Assembly (NCBI RefSeq): GCF_002876705.1 | Contig: NZ_MDAG01000008.1 | Coordinates: forward strand, 124,001 to 188,000 | Length of the DNA: 64,000 nucleotides | From: Enterovibrio norvegicus_B | Lineage (GTDB): Bacteria > Pseudomonadota > Gammaproteobacteria > Enterobacterales > Vibrionaceae | Direction: 5' to 3' | Shown: in pieces, positions 42,249 to 50,076 of the stretch | Layout: every line of letters begins with the position of its first letter | How positions within the stretch are numbered: the stretch's first letter is position 1 | The notes under the pieces: model-generated | What the model was told of the DNA's origin: nothing | What the model saw: the letters and a program-made list of their open reading frames with translations, nothing else | The model's database searches: none | Position numbers and translations under genes: made by a program

Positions 42249-43328
42249 ATGGGCAGTATGCATTTGCCACGTATTGGCATTATTGGTGGCTTAGGCAATG
42301 AAGCCATGGTGGATTTGGTCGAAAAAATTGATGCCACAAAGGGCGCGAATAAACGCGCGTTTATTGTATTCGGTAACTCACGTTTGGCCTACAAACCCGA
42401 TGAAGTGATGCAAAGCTGGACGGCAACGGACGAACCTGAATTAAGAAAGGCGGATACTGCTGTTTATACACTGCGTTTCATGCAATACCTCGGTGCGGAT
42501 GTCATGGGTTTAGCCTGCAATAGCGCCCACGATTTGTTCCGAAAACTGTTGCCAGAAGTGCCAGTGACTTTCGTGGACATGCTTCATCGAACCGCACATA
42601 CCTTAGAAGGCACACAAGACAACGTACTGGTGATGGGTGTGAACAGTCTGGTGGACTCGGGTCTCTATCAATCGGCGTTGATGGAGCAAGGTGTGTCATC
42701 CACCAAGCCGTCAGCCGAAAACCAACAGAAAGTGATGGCGGCGATTTACGATCCTGCCTTTGGTATTAAAACGGCGCAAATCACACCAGAAGCGGAAACT
42801 CTTCTTTGTGATGTGATTCGTTCTGAGTGCGAGCTGCAAGGTTGTTCTAAGGTCGTTCTCGGCTGCACGGAATTACCTCTGGCATTGACCGCGGAAAGCT
42901 GCGCGCGTTTCAAGCAAGAGGGGTTGATTCCAGCACACATCGAGGTGATTGATGCATCAAACGTGCTGGCACAATGCCTTTTGACGGCGCACGGTAAAGG
43001 CAAAGCACTTGATGGCGCGCTTGATCACTACAAAGGCAAGCATACGGATTGGTTTGCGCCGCTGACGTTTAAAGTGACATCACTGTCTGCAATAGCGCGT
43101 ATCCAAAAAGAAATATTTCGTCATACCGTTGAATTCTTAGCAGCACGCGGTCAGTCAGTGACTGGCAGCTATTTACATTTACCGACGCTGTTTGTATCGA
43201 GCTCCGCTAATGATGTGGAAGACAAACTGATCGACATGGGCATTCCTGTTCACTGTGCAGGTGATGATCTGGGCCCCGTTATTGTCGACGCGCTGATCCG
43301 TTACAACGACGATTTGAGCCGAGACTGA
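42249..43328 (+). CDS. Aspartate/glutamate racemase family protein with extra C-terminal domain
   Basis: A 359-residue protein; start ATG 42249 with AAGGAG before it. Residues 1-245 form an Asp/Glu racemase domain with the two catalytic cysteines, Cys90 in ACNSAHD and Cys206 in LGCTELPL, so PLP-independent racemisation is plausible. Residues from about 250 to 359 form an additional domain (FKVTSLSAIARIQKEIFRHTVEFLAARGQSVTGSYLHLPTLF) not found in ordinary racemases of about 230 residues; I do not recognise it. It is divergent from the RpiR regulator and faces away from dcuC, suggesting D-aspartate use. Confidence 0.85.
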   Translation: MGSMHLPRIGIIGGLGNEAMVDLVEKIDATKGANKRAFIVFGNSRLAYKPDEVMQSWTATDEPELRKADTAVYTLRFMQYLGADVMGLACNSAHDLFRKLLPEVPVTFVDMLHRTAHTLEGTQDNVLVMGVNSLVDSGLYQSALMEQGVSSTKPSAENQQKVMAAIYDPAFGIKTAQITPEAETLLCDVIRSECELQGCSKVVLGCTELPLALTAESCARFKQEGLIPAHIEVIDASNVLAQCLLTAHGKGKALDGALDHYKGKHTDWFAPLTFKVTSLSAIARIQKEIFRHTVEFLAARGQSVTGSYLHLPTLFVSSSANDVEDKLIDMGIPVHCAGDDLGPVIVDALIRYNDDLSRD

Positions 43329-43447
43329 AGCTATTTTCTAGCGGCTGACATTCAAAGGATTGAATCAGATTCCACCGTAAGTTTCAGTTATCATTGATAG
43401 GTTTGGTACGCAGTGTGCGCGCCAAACTAGAAGATGGAGCTTTTGCG

Positions 43448-44095
43448 GTGCTAGGAATCGAAAACATTTGGTTGTTTGTTATCTCAGGTTTCCTGCTCAA
43501 CATGATGCCGGGGCCTGATTCATTGCTCATTGCTGGTCGTGCGGCCAGCCAGGGATTTAAAGCGGGTTCTGCAGCGGCATTAGGGATCGGCAGTGGAACG
43601 CTTGTTCATGTTTCTGCGGCGGCTTTTGGGCTTTCGGCCATTATGGCGACATCCGCAACGGCGTTTACTGTCGTGAAAATGCTCGGTGGCCTGTACTTGA
43701 TCTACATGGCGGTGACGATGCTAATAGCAAGCATGAAGAACACCGTTGAACACCGTACTGATTTGCCGCCTCAACCTACTAAAACATCCTTAATGAAAAT
43801 TTACTCTCAAGGGTTTGTTACGAATGTGTTCAACCCTAAAGTGGCGATTTTCTTCCTCGCGTTCGTGCCTCAATTCATTTCAGATACCAGTGAAAACAAA
43901 GCGCTGGCCTTTATCGTGCTTGGCCTTATTTTTAACCTTAACGGCATGATTTGGTGTCACTTCATCGCTTGGGCTTCTTCCTTGATTAGCCACAAACTGT
44001 CGGTGAGTGATTCTGCCCAGAAATGGTTAACTCGACTCTCTGCGAGTTTGTTTGGCTTTTTCGGTATCAAACTGTTGATGTCGACACAAGATTGA
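43448..44095 (+). CDS. LysE/RhtB-family amino-acid exporter
   Basis: About 215 residues with five to six membrane helices. GTG 43448, with GGAG eight bases ahead, is preferred over an earlier frame start at 43394 because family conservation begins there (IENIWLFVISGFLLNMMPGPDSLLIAGRAASQGFKAGSAAALGIGSG). The PGPD motif is diagnostic of LysE/RhtB proteins, which export amino acids or homoserine lactones. Substrate unknown. It follows the racemase gene by about 120 bases. Confidence 0.88.
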   Translation: MLGIENIWLFVISGFLLNMMPGPDSLLIAGRAASQGFKAGSAAALGIGSGTLVHVSAAAFGLSAIMATSATAFTVVKMLGGLYLIYMAVTMLIASMKNTVEHRTDLPPQPTKTSLMKIYSQGFVTNVFNPKVAIFFLAFVPQFISDTSENKALAFIVLGLIFNLNGMIWCHFIAWASSLISHKLSVSDSAQKWLTRLSASLFGFFGIKLLMSTQD

Positions 44096-44248
44096 TCAAA
44101 CAAACAGCACCTTGTTCACTCAGTGATCCAACAGACCCCATTTGATTGCATTGTGTAAAGCGCCTCGTATGATGACGGCGTGTGGGGCGAACTGCGTGCA
44201 GTGCGTTTTCACAACACAATGATGAAAACTAAAAAGTGGTAGGTGGGT

Positions 44249-44755
44249 ATGCAGTTAGTCGTTAGGGAAGCCAAGGCCGAGATTCATGATGCAGAAGGTA
44301 TCGTGAACATTCTCAATCCGATCATTGAGGAAGGGCGCTATACAATCCTTGATATGCCATTCTCTGCGGAAGAGGAAGTGCAATTCATTAAAGATTTCCC
44401 TCAAAATGGTGTATTCAATATCGCTATTAACACTCAAGATTCGATCGTGGTTGGGTTTCAAAATGTTGAGCCTTTTGCATCGTATACCAGCGCCTTTAAC
44501 CATGTCGGCATCATTGGCACCTTTGTGGATGCGCAATATCGTCGCCAAGGTATTGCAACCGCGCTTTTTAACGCCACGTTTTTAGATGCGAAAAACAAAG
44601 GGTATGAAAAGTTGTTTGCCTATGTGCGCAGCGACAATGAAAACGCGCTGGCGACCTACCTAAGGCAAGGTTTTGAGGTTGTGGGGACGGCGAAGAAACA
44701 CGCGAAAATTCGCGGCGAATACATCGATGAAGTCCTGATCGAAAAATGGTTGTAA
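44249..44755 (+). CDS. GNAT-family N-acetyltransferase
   Basis: A 168-residue acetyltransferase. The acetyl-CoA site motif is VDAQYRRQGIATALFNATFLDAKNKGYEKLFAYVRSDNENALATYLRQGFEVVGTAKKHAKI, residues about 95-155 in the canonical Q/RxxGxG/A layout (RRQGIA). It resembles the phosphinothricin/RimI-like group (R-E-A-K-A-E-I-H-D-A at the N-terminus). Substrate unknown. A strong terminator follows 38 bases after the stop. Confidence 0.88.
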   Translation: MQLVVREAKAEIHDAEGIVNILNPIIEEGRYTILDMPFSAEEEVQFIKDFPQNGVFNIAINTQDSIVVGFQNVEPFASYTSAFNHVGIIGTFVDAQYRRQGIATALFNATFLDAKNKGYEKLFAYVRSDNENALATYLRQGFEVVGTAKKHAKIRGEYIDEVLIEKWL

Positions 44756-44793
44756 CGTTTCGCTACCCGCGATATTCAGCGTGATAAAACAAG

Positions 44794-44825
44794 AAAAAGC
44801 ACAGTGTATTCACTGTGCTTTTTTT
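44794..44825 (+). terminator. Intrinsic terminator after the GNAT gene
   Basis: AAAAAGCACAGTG pairs with CACTGTGCTTTTT around a TATT loop and runs into a T-tract. A textbook rho-independent terminator. Confidence 0.93.
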
Positions 44826-44941
44826 AGTTTTGGCCTCAACTAAAGTAAGGGCTTTTGTTGCCCTAGTGAGAATTGCCTTCATTGAATCAAAGCGTTGCTC
44901 TGGATCTGAATCCAATGCCGCACCGTGTTCGTCCCGCCTGT

Positions 44942-45013
44942 GTGTTTACACAAACACCGAATGCAACACCCCAGAAATAAAGCCAAAAACTCGGTGTTTC
45001 TCTTATCAACACC
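44942..45013 (+). promoter_or_regulatory. Four-segment alternating hairpin leader before the CHRD gene
   Basis: Segment 1 GTGTTT (44942-44947), segment 2 AAACACCGA (44952-44960), segment 3 TCGGTGTTT (44991-44999) and segment 4 AACACC (45008-45013). Pairings 1:2, 2:3 and 3:4 are all possible and mutually competing, the topology of an attenuator. No T-run follows segment 4. It lies 82-153 bases before the CHRD start. Confidence 0.4.
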
Positions 45014-45094
45014 TTTGTCGATCTTCTCGTTGTCACCCGACTATCGGAGACACATGGGGACTTCAAAGGTTGGGTATATCAATAGGACGATAAA

Positions 45095-46273
45095 ATGAAA
45101 TACATAGTAGCAGCGGCAGCCTTAACCACATTGGTTGCATGCAATGATGACGATAACAACACGGTTACGCCTTCATCCCCTGATTTTACGGTCACCAAAA
45201 CGTACACATTGATGCTGACAGGACAACAAGCGGTGCCGATGAACGATTCCACACGCTCAGCCAGCTCAACGATAGACGTGGATGAAATTGCCAAGACACT
45301 GAAAGCCACGCTTGATACCAGCAACTTTAGCGATCTCACTGCAGCGCATATTCACGCTGGGGACATTGGCAGTACAGGCGCTTTGGTTTTCCCATTTGGT
45401 ACGCCAGATTCAAACGGCATGGCCAGTATCGATGCGAGCGATCTGACCGATGAACAACTTCAAACACTGTTGAGCGGTGATTGGTACATTAACCTTCACA
45501 CAAGCACGGTGCCTTCAGGTGAGGTGCGGGCGCAAATCGTGCCTGATACCACCACCATTTATACCTTTGAGGTGGATGGCACGCAGGAAGTACCCGCTGT
45601 GACCACGAGTGCAAGTGGTGACGGGTATGCCGAATACAACAGTGAAAATCAGACGTTGAACCTTCGCGTAAACACTGAAGAGATCGACGACGCGACGGCT
45701 GCGCATATTCACATCGGTGAGGTGGGCAGCAATGGCGGCGTGCTGGTTGTTCTCGACCAAGACGCAACAGATGCTGGCGTTTGGACAACGCCTGCGAACA
45801 CGGAACTTGATGCGGCAACATTGGCGACCTTAAATGCGGGTGGCTATTACACAAACTTCCACACGCCTGGCACGCCAAGCGGTGAGATAAGAGGCCAGAT
45901 CACCACGAACCAACAAGTGCTGTTTACCTTCCCGATTGACGGAAACCAAGAAGTGCCTGCGGTGACAACCCCTGCACAAGGCAATGGTTACGCGCTGTTA
46001 AACACAGAGACAGGTAGCTTGACGCTGAAAGCGATAACAGAGGGCGTTTCAGGTGCCACCGCTGCACATATTCACATCGGTGTCTCGGGTGCGAATGGCG
46101 GTGTGCTTGTGGGGCTCGAGCAAGATGGTGGGGATGTGAATATTTGGCAGACACCCGCCAACACGGTGTTGGATGCAGGGCAGCAAACCACGCTTATCGA
46201 AGGCGGAAATTACGTGAACGTGCATACGCCTGCAAATGCAGGCGGAGAGATTCGCGGCCAAATTATTGAGTAA
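45095..46273 (+). CDS. Lipoprotein with three CHRD domains
   Basis: A 392-residue protein. A short signal ends in the lipobox LVAC (Cys16), followed by an acidic linker. Three tandem CHRD (chordin-type) domains of about 118 residues follow. Each carries the marks TAAHIHxG, a short WxTPANT or similar stretch, and NxHTxxxPxGEIRGQI (for example YINLHTSTVPSGEVRAQIV, YTNFHTPGTPSGEIRGQIT, YVNVHTPANAGGEIRGQII). CHRD domains are named from animal chordin, but bacterial copies occur in exported proteins of unknown role. It is preceded by a 269-base leader with alternating hairpins. Confidence 0.9.
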   Translation: MKYIVAAAALTTLVACNDDDNNTVTPSSPDFTVTKTYTLMLTGQQAVPMNDSTRSASSTIDVDEIAKTLKATLDTSNFSDLTAAHIHAGDIGSTGALVFPFGTPDSNGMASIDASDLTDEQLQTLLSGDWYINLHTSTVPSGEVRAQIVPDTTTIYTFEVDGTQEVPAVTTSASGDGYAEYNSENQTLNLRVNTEEIDDATAAHIHIGEVGSNGGVLVVLDQDATDAGVWTTPANTELDAATLATLNAGGYYTNFHTPGTPSGEIRGQITTNQQVLFTFPIDGNQEVPAVTTPAQGNGYALLNTETGSLTLKAITEGVSGATAAHIHIGVSGANGGVLVGLEQDGGDVNIWQTPANTVLDAGQQTTLIEGGNYVNVHTPANAGGEIRGQIIE

Positions 46274-46294
46274 GGTAAACGTAACGCGAAAAAC

Positions 46295-46365
46295 AAATGC
46301 CCCAGTGTCTTCAAGCATCGTGATGAACAGTAAACATCGTGATGCCCAGTGCCACTGGGGCATTT
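46295..46365. terminator. Bidirectional terminator with a long loop
   Basis: AAATGCCCCAGTG (46295-46307) pairs perfectly with CACTGGGGCATTT (46353-46365), with T's after it on the plus strand. The 45-base loop contains two copies of CATCGTGATG (46316-46325 and 46335-46344). It lies between the convergent CHRD and C1q-like genes. Confidence 0.75.
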
Positions 46366-46386
46366 TTGTAGATGTAGAAATTCCGC

Positions 46387-46986
46387 TTATGACACGCCAC
46401 CACAGTTGTTGCAGCCGTCACCTGAACTTAAATAGATGATCACAAGTCGGTTTTGATAGTCATTAACGTAGTTCCACGGCGAAACATCATACGGTGCGCG
46501 TTGATAACGGCCTTGGATGAAAATGGTGTCGCCTTGGTTTAGGTACATGATGCTGTCCACCGCGGCCACGCCGGGAATGGCACATCCATTGTCGTTGTTG
46601 GCAAACGTAACAGGGCCAATAGAAGCGTTGCTGCCAGGGGCTATTGCGTTTGGAATAGAAATACCGATGCGGAGCAAATATTTAAAGCCACAGGTACGCT
46701 GCGCATAACGTGCATCAACGTTGTATAACCCTGAAACAGGCGCTGTAAAGGTGTGGCTGCTGGTGTCGAACGAATCATTGAAGTTGATCACCGCATGGTT
46801 ATATTCCACGACTTTAATGCCGCCATTGTTGTTCGCCGTTAACTCATTGCCTGTGATGCGCGCATCGACAACGACAGATTGTGACGCCAGATACCCGTTG
46901 TATGGCTCAGCAGTGGCTGTTGCCGTGACAAAAAGGCAGGCAATACCGAGCACGAACGTTTTGAGGCTCGGTGCGATTAAATGCAT
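46387..46986 (-). CDS. Secreted C1q-like domain protein
   Basis: A 199-residue protein with a signal peptide (residues 1-26, ending ATA). The mature part matches the C1q/TNF-like jelly-roll pattern: VVEYNHAVINFNDSFDTSSHTFTAPVSGLYNVDARYAQ, then strands IGISIPNA and SIMYLNQGDTIFIQGRYQ. It ends in a short Cys-rich tail (GDGCNNCGGVS). Such domains mediate trimer formation and binding in animals; bacterial roles are mostly unknown. It is transcribed toward the CHRD gene. Confidence 0.75.
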   Translation of the reverse strand: MHLIAPSLKTFVLGIACLFVTATATAEPYNGYLASQSVVVDARITGNELTANNNGGIKVVEYNHAVINFNDSFDTSSHTFTAPVSGLYNVDARYAQRTCGFKYLLRIGISIPNAIAPGSNASIGPVTFANNDNGCAIPGVAAVDSIMYLNQGDTIFIQGRYQRAPYDVSPWNYVNDYQNRLVIIYLSSGDGCNNCGGVS

Positions 46987-47200
46987 AAATCATTTTCCTT
47001 ATTCTGATGTTCGGTTATTCAAGCTTCGGCGTGTTTATGCGGCCCGCCAATAATTCATTCAATGAACAAGGTTATGACATTCATTGCCACTGAGGCATCT
47101 CAAAAACGATATAAATGTGCATGAAAAGCTAGATATAAAACAAAGTGTATATCTTTATTTTATACGCTTTATTAGGCAGGTAATATAAGGGCGAGACAAG

Positions 47201-47260
47201 GATAGATAGGGATGGATAGGGATGGATAGGGATAGATATGGATAGATATGGATAGGATAC
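47201..47260 (+). repeat. 10-bp tandem repeat (GATNGATANG type)
   Basis: Six consecutive 10-base units: GATAGATAGG, GATGGATAGG twice, GATAGATATG twice, GATAGGATAC. The period equals about one DNA helical turn. It lies about 215 bases upstream of the C1q-like gene start. Confidence 0.9.
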
Positions 47261-47275
47261 GTGCGATAACAGGAA

Positions 47276-47382
47276 GAGAAAAAACGGACGGCTAAAATCG
47301 TTGTATCTGGCTCAAGCGTTCCTTCAAAGAAGGCGGGGGAGCAAGTAACCAATAACAACGAAGGGCGGAATGCCGTCCGTTT
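47276..47382 (-). ncRNA. Possible structured 3' RNA with terminal hairpin
   Basis: On the minus strand, AAACGGACGGC (47382-47372) pairs with GCCGTCCGTTT (47292-47282), followed by a T-run. The 79-base loop holds a smaller hairpin (CCTTC-AAA-GAAGG near 47321). It could be a terminator with a large loop or a 3'-derived small RNA of the spondin transcript. Confidence 0.3.
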
Positions 47383-47507
47383 GCGTGTGAACTGTCTCTG
47401 CATACAACATTTTCACGCCAAGTCTTTCCATGTTTTCAAAATAAGCTGCCACGCTTTTTCTTGTGTCTACTTGCTTCCTGTCAGACGTCCTTCATTAAAA
47501 TGGTATG

Positions 47508-47562
47508 TTCACCGCCAGCCATTGCTATGCCAGTTCGAGTTGGCTAACCCGCTGGCGGTGAA
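47508..47562 (-). terminator. Long hairpin directly after the spondin lipoprotein gene
   Basis: TTCACCGCCAGC (47508-47519) and GCTGGCGGTGAA (47551-47562) are a perfect 12-base inverted repeat. Inside is a further GCCA/TGGC pairing. On the minus strand it begins eight bases after the stop codon at 47571 and is followed by a short T-rich stretch. Confidence 0.55.
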
Positions 47563-47570
47563 GCCAAGCT

Positions 47571-48293
47571 TTACTCGGTGCGTTCAATCGTTACGCTGAT
47601 ACCTGGGTTCAGGAAGCGATGCTGTGTTAACAACGCAGAAGTTGTTAGCCCGTCGTCACTGCTGATTACACCCGGGTGAACGGTGACTTGATCATCACTA
47701 CCACGTGTTGCATTAAACCCTTCACCACCGCCAGCAGGGCCCGGAATGTTTGCGGCAAGCTCATCGTTTGCTTCTGTACCTGCATCCCAGATCAAAGCGT
47801 TCACGCGTTGCTTGTCACCCGCTTCTAGCGCGCTAATATCCATAGCACTGAAACCCGCAAAAGCATCGTTGGTGTTCACTAACATGCCCGCGACAGACAG
47901 GTAACCTGCACTGCTCGGATCCATGGTAAAGGTGAAGGTTTCTTGGCCGCCCGGAGGAATGGGTCCAGTACCGCCCATGGTCAGTGTGACGTTGTCATCG
48001 CTGCTGTAAGCAAGAAGGTCTGTGTTGTCGCCACCTTCTGCCATGACTTCAAGCGGGACAGATGCGGCTTCACCTGTTGTGAACAGTGCAAAACTGTCGT
48101 TGTGTGCGAGCACGGCAACCGGAGAAACGGGTTGTGCTGCAGTCAGGTTTTTCACCGTGACGCTATAGCTCGCACTGGTTGGCGTGCTTGGTGAATCAGG
48201 GGTGGTCGATGTGCTTGGAGAATCGTCGCCATCGAACGGACAACCCGCGAGTAATATGGCGGAGCTCGCAACGAGCATTAATCGTAATTTCAT
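47571..48293 (-). CDS. Spondin-domain lipoprotein
   Basis: A 240-residue protein with lipobox LLAGC (Cys18) and a Ser/Thr/Pro-rich linker. A spondin-N-like domain follows (SYSVTVKNLTAAQPVSPVAVLAHNDSFALFTTGEAAS, GYLSVAGMLVNTNDAFAGFSAMDIS, LIWDAGTEANDELAANIPGP, HRFLNPGISVTIERT). The same domain occurs in animal F-spondin and in bacterial exported proteins. It lies ten bases after its paralogue at 48304-48990 in one transcript. Confidence 0.88.
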   Translation of the reverse strand: MKLRLMLVASSAILLAGCPFDGDDSPSTSTTPDSPSTPTSASYSVTVKNLTAAQPVSPVAVLAHNDSFALFTTGEAASVPLEVMAEGGDNTDLLAYSSDDNVTLTMGGTGPIPPGGQETFTFTMDPSSAGYLSVAGMLVNTNDAFAGFSAMDISALEAGDKQRVNALIWDAGTEANDELAANIPGPAGGGEGFNATRGSDDQVTVHPGVISSDDGLTTSALLTQHRFLNPGISVTIERTE

Positions 48294-48303
48294 AAAAACC
48301 CCC

Positions 48304-48990
48304 TTATTTCACCACAACAGTCATCACGGCAACGGGATTCAACCAACGGTGTACGGCGAAATCGAAATCACTCGCGCCAGCTGTTGCATCGGCATCACCT
48401 AGGTTGCCCGGGTGAATGTGTACCGTGGTGTTGCTCGCTGTTTGCTCAACACCGGTGCCGTTCGCGCCGAGGTTGGTGATAAATGGCGGGTTAGGAATGC
48501 TTGTCGCTAACTCATCGTTGATTTCTGTGCCTGCATCGTAGCCATTAAGGTTGATGGTGTACGTGCCGGCTTCCGTTGGAATCTTCCAGCTATTTAGGCC
48601 AACAAAACCATCGTTGGTTGGCAGTAGCATGGCGGTAAGAGAGAGGTATTCTTGCGAGCCAGTGTCAAAATCAAACGTGGTAATGCCAGCAGGTGCAAGC
48701 GGGCCAGCTGCGGGGTTTTCCACCACGTCGCCACCTGCGTTACTTACCGCAGAGGAGAGCCCAGAAATGTCGCCGCCTTCAGCCATGGCTTGAAGTTCTG
48801 GCGATGCCGCGGTCCCTGTTTCGAACAAAGTGTTACTGCCATCATGTGCGGCAATAAGAAGGGGGGTGAAATAGATACCTTTGGTGGCATTCGTTACGGT
48901 GATTTCAAGCTCTGCTGCAGCGAGGTTGCCTGATACTAGGCAGCCAAGAAGTGAAAGTGCGCAGAGTCCTTGCTTAGATGTTTTTGTCAT
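48304..48990 (-). CDS. Secreted spondin-domain protein
   Basis: A 228-residue protein with a Sec signal (residues 1-25, ending AAA; no lipobox Cys in the right place). A spondin-N-like domain follows (LEITVTNATKGIYFTPLLIAAHDGSNTLFETGTAASPELQAMAEGG, YLSLTAMLLPTNDGFVGLNSWKIP, YDAGTEINDELATSIPNP, HRWLNPVAVMTVVV). It is the first gene of a two-gene unit, so one paralogue is probably membrane-anchored and the other soluble in the periplasm or secreted. Confidence 0.88.
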   Translation of the reverse strand: MTKTSKQGLCALSLLGCLVSGNLAAAELEITVTNATKGIYFTPLLIAAHDGSNTLFETGTAASPELQAMAEGGDISGLSSAVSNAGGDVVENPAAGPLAPAGITTFDFDTGSQEYLSLTAMLLPTNDGFVGLNSWKIPTEAGTYTINLNGYDAGTEINDELATSIPNPPFITNLGANGTGVEQTASNTTVHIHPGNLGDADATAGASDFDFAVHRWLNPVAVMTVVVK

Positions 48991-49112
48991 TGTCGTTCAT
49001 CCTTTTTAACGGTTTAAAACAGAATGAAGGACAAAACTTGCAGGCCAATCTCGAACGTTTCGCAAAAGTCTCGCGAATTTGTATCAAACAATGTCGCGAT
49101 AGAAAGTGAACA

Positions 49113-49883
49113 CTATTTTAAGGAATTACCATAGAAAATGATGTGAATAACCCAAAAACCAAGCAACGATAGAAACAATGCAATGGCCGTGCTTAAAAAT
49201 GAGTAGGGCGGAGAAATGCTGGCATTAAAGAGAACGAATGCACATCCATTGACTATTGAATGGGCGAAAATGGATGGCCATAACGAACGGCTTTTATAGA
49301 ACAACCAAGCAAAGAAACAACCTGCGATTGAAGCAGAAATGAATTGATAAAGATTGGCGTGAAAAACCCCAAAAAGTAACGAGGAGAGAACTATCGATTT
49401 TGCAGGGCTATAGTGGTTTAAAAAGCCTCGAAGAATAATTCCTCTGAAGAGCATTTCTTCTAAAAGTGGGGCTAGAACGCAGAGAACGAAAAGGGATAGC
49501 GCCCCGCCACTTAAAATCCTTTCTAGCATCTGAAGGGTAATAGGATCTTCTGGCAAAACACGTTCAAGATAGTGCATGCCGTTCGTTAACCAAATCGACG
49601 AACCGACACATATGAGCAAGATCGGTACTGCCAATACAACGAAGGTATTCTTGGCTGAGCTGTCTGATACATGGAATAAATTCCTGTATGAAAGGCCAGT
49701 GAAATGCATAACCGTTGCGATGACAATTCCTGTTGCAGGAACTGCGACGATGAACGATCGAGGATCGCCATACTCAAACTTCAAACCTGCATCATACAAG
49801 CCTGCTGCCAGCAGAAGTTCCAATGCAAATAGAATAATGAGGATAATGCTAGCTACTAATATATTGGGTGCGTTTTTTGTCAT
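49113..49883 (-). CDS. CPBP-family intramembrane metalloprotease
   Basis: A 256-residue membrane protein of the CAAX-protease/bacteriocin-processing (CPBP, Abi) family. The three motifs are present: EEMLFRGIILRGF (catalytic Glu pair), SSLLFGVFHANLYQF (His) and WPSIFAHSIVNG (His). About seven helices are predicted by eye. Bacterial members have been linked to immunity or maturation of peptides, but no such partner gene is adjacent. It is a single gene with its own flanking spaces. Confidence 0.88.
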   Translation of the reverse strand: MTKNAPNILVASIILIILFALELLLAAGLYDAGLKFEYGDPRSFIVAVPATGIVIATVMHFTGLSYRNLFHVSDSSAKNTFVVLAVPILLICVGSSIWLTNGMHYLERVLPEDPITLQMLERILSGGALSLFVLCVLAPLLEEMLFRGIILRGFLNHYSPAKSIVLSSLLFGVFHANLYQFISASIAGCFFAWLFYKSRSLWPSIFAHSIVNGCAFVLFNASISPPYSFLSTAIALFLSLLGFWVIHIIFYGNSLK

Positions 49884-50076
49884 CCGTGACCTATGTCTTT
49901 CTGCTTTTTATGCTGATAAATAGAAAAGAGTGTGCTCTTCGATGCTGCCAGTGTTTACTTGTTTGCGGGGTGAAAGCCTACATGAACTGGATTCGATCTT
50001 TTGTTGCAAATGCAAAAAACTAAGTATCAGAAATCTTTCGCTCTAGCACCCTGTGAGGGCGCTATTGTTTTTTGCG

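Larger units (their letters stand above)
46987..47570. other. Structured intergenic region between C1q-like and spondin genes
   Basis: 584 bases. It contains a 10-bp tandem repeat (47201-47260), a large inverted repeat (47282-47382) and a long hairpin directly after the spondin gene (47508-47562). It also must hold the promoter of the C1q-like gene. No protein gene is supported. Confidence 0.6.

Noticed and set aside
44815..45093. 92-codon frame before the CHRD gene
   Set aside because: It begins inside the GNAT terminator with a TTG and lies over the hairpin leader; the Cys pattern looks accidental.
47201..47260. CRISPR-like array
   Set aside because: The units are contiguous decamers with no spacers, and no cas genes are present in the window.
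47155..47403. 82-codon minus-strand frame over the 10-bp repeat
   Set aside because: Its low-complexity Tyr/Pro/Ile run is simply the translation of the tandem repeat.
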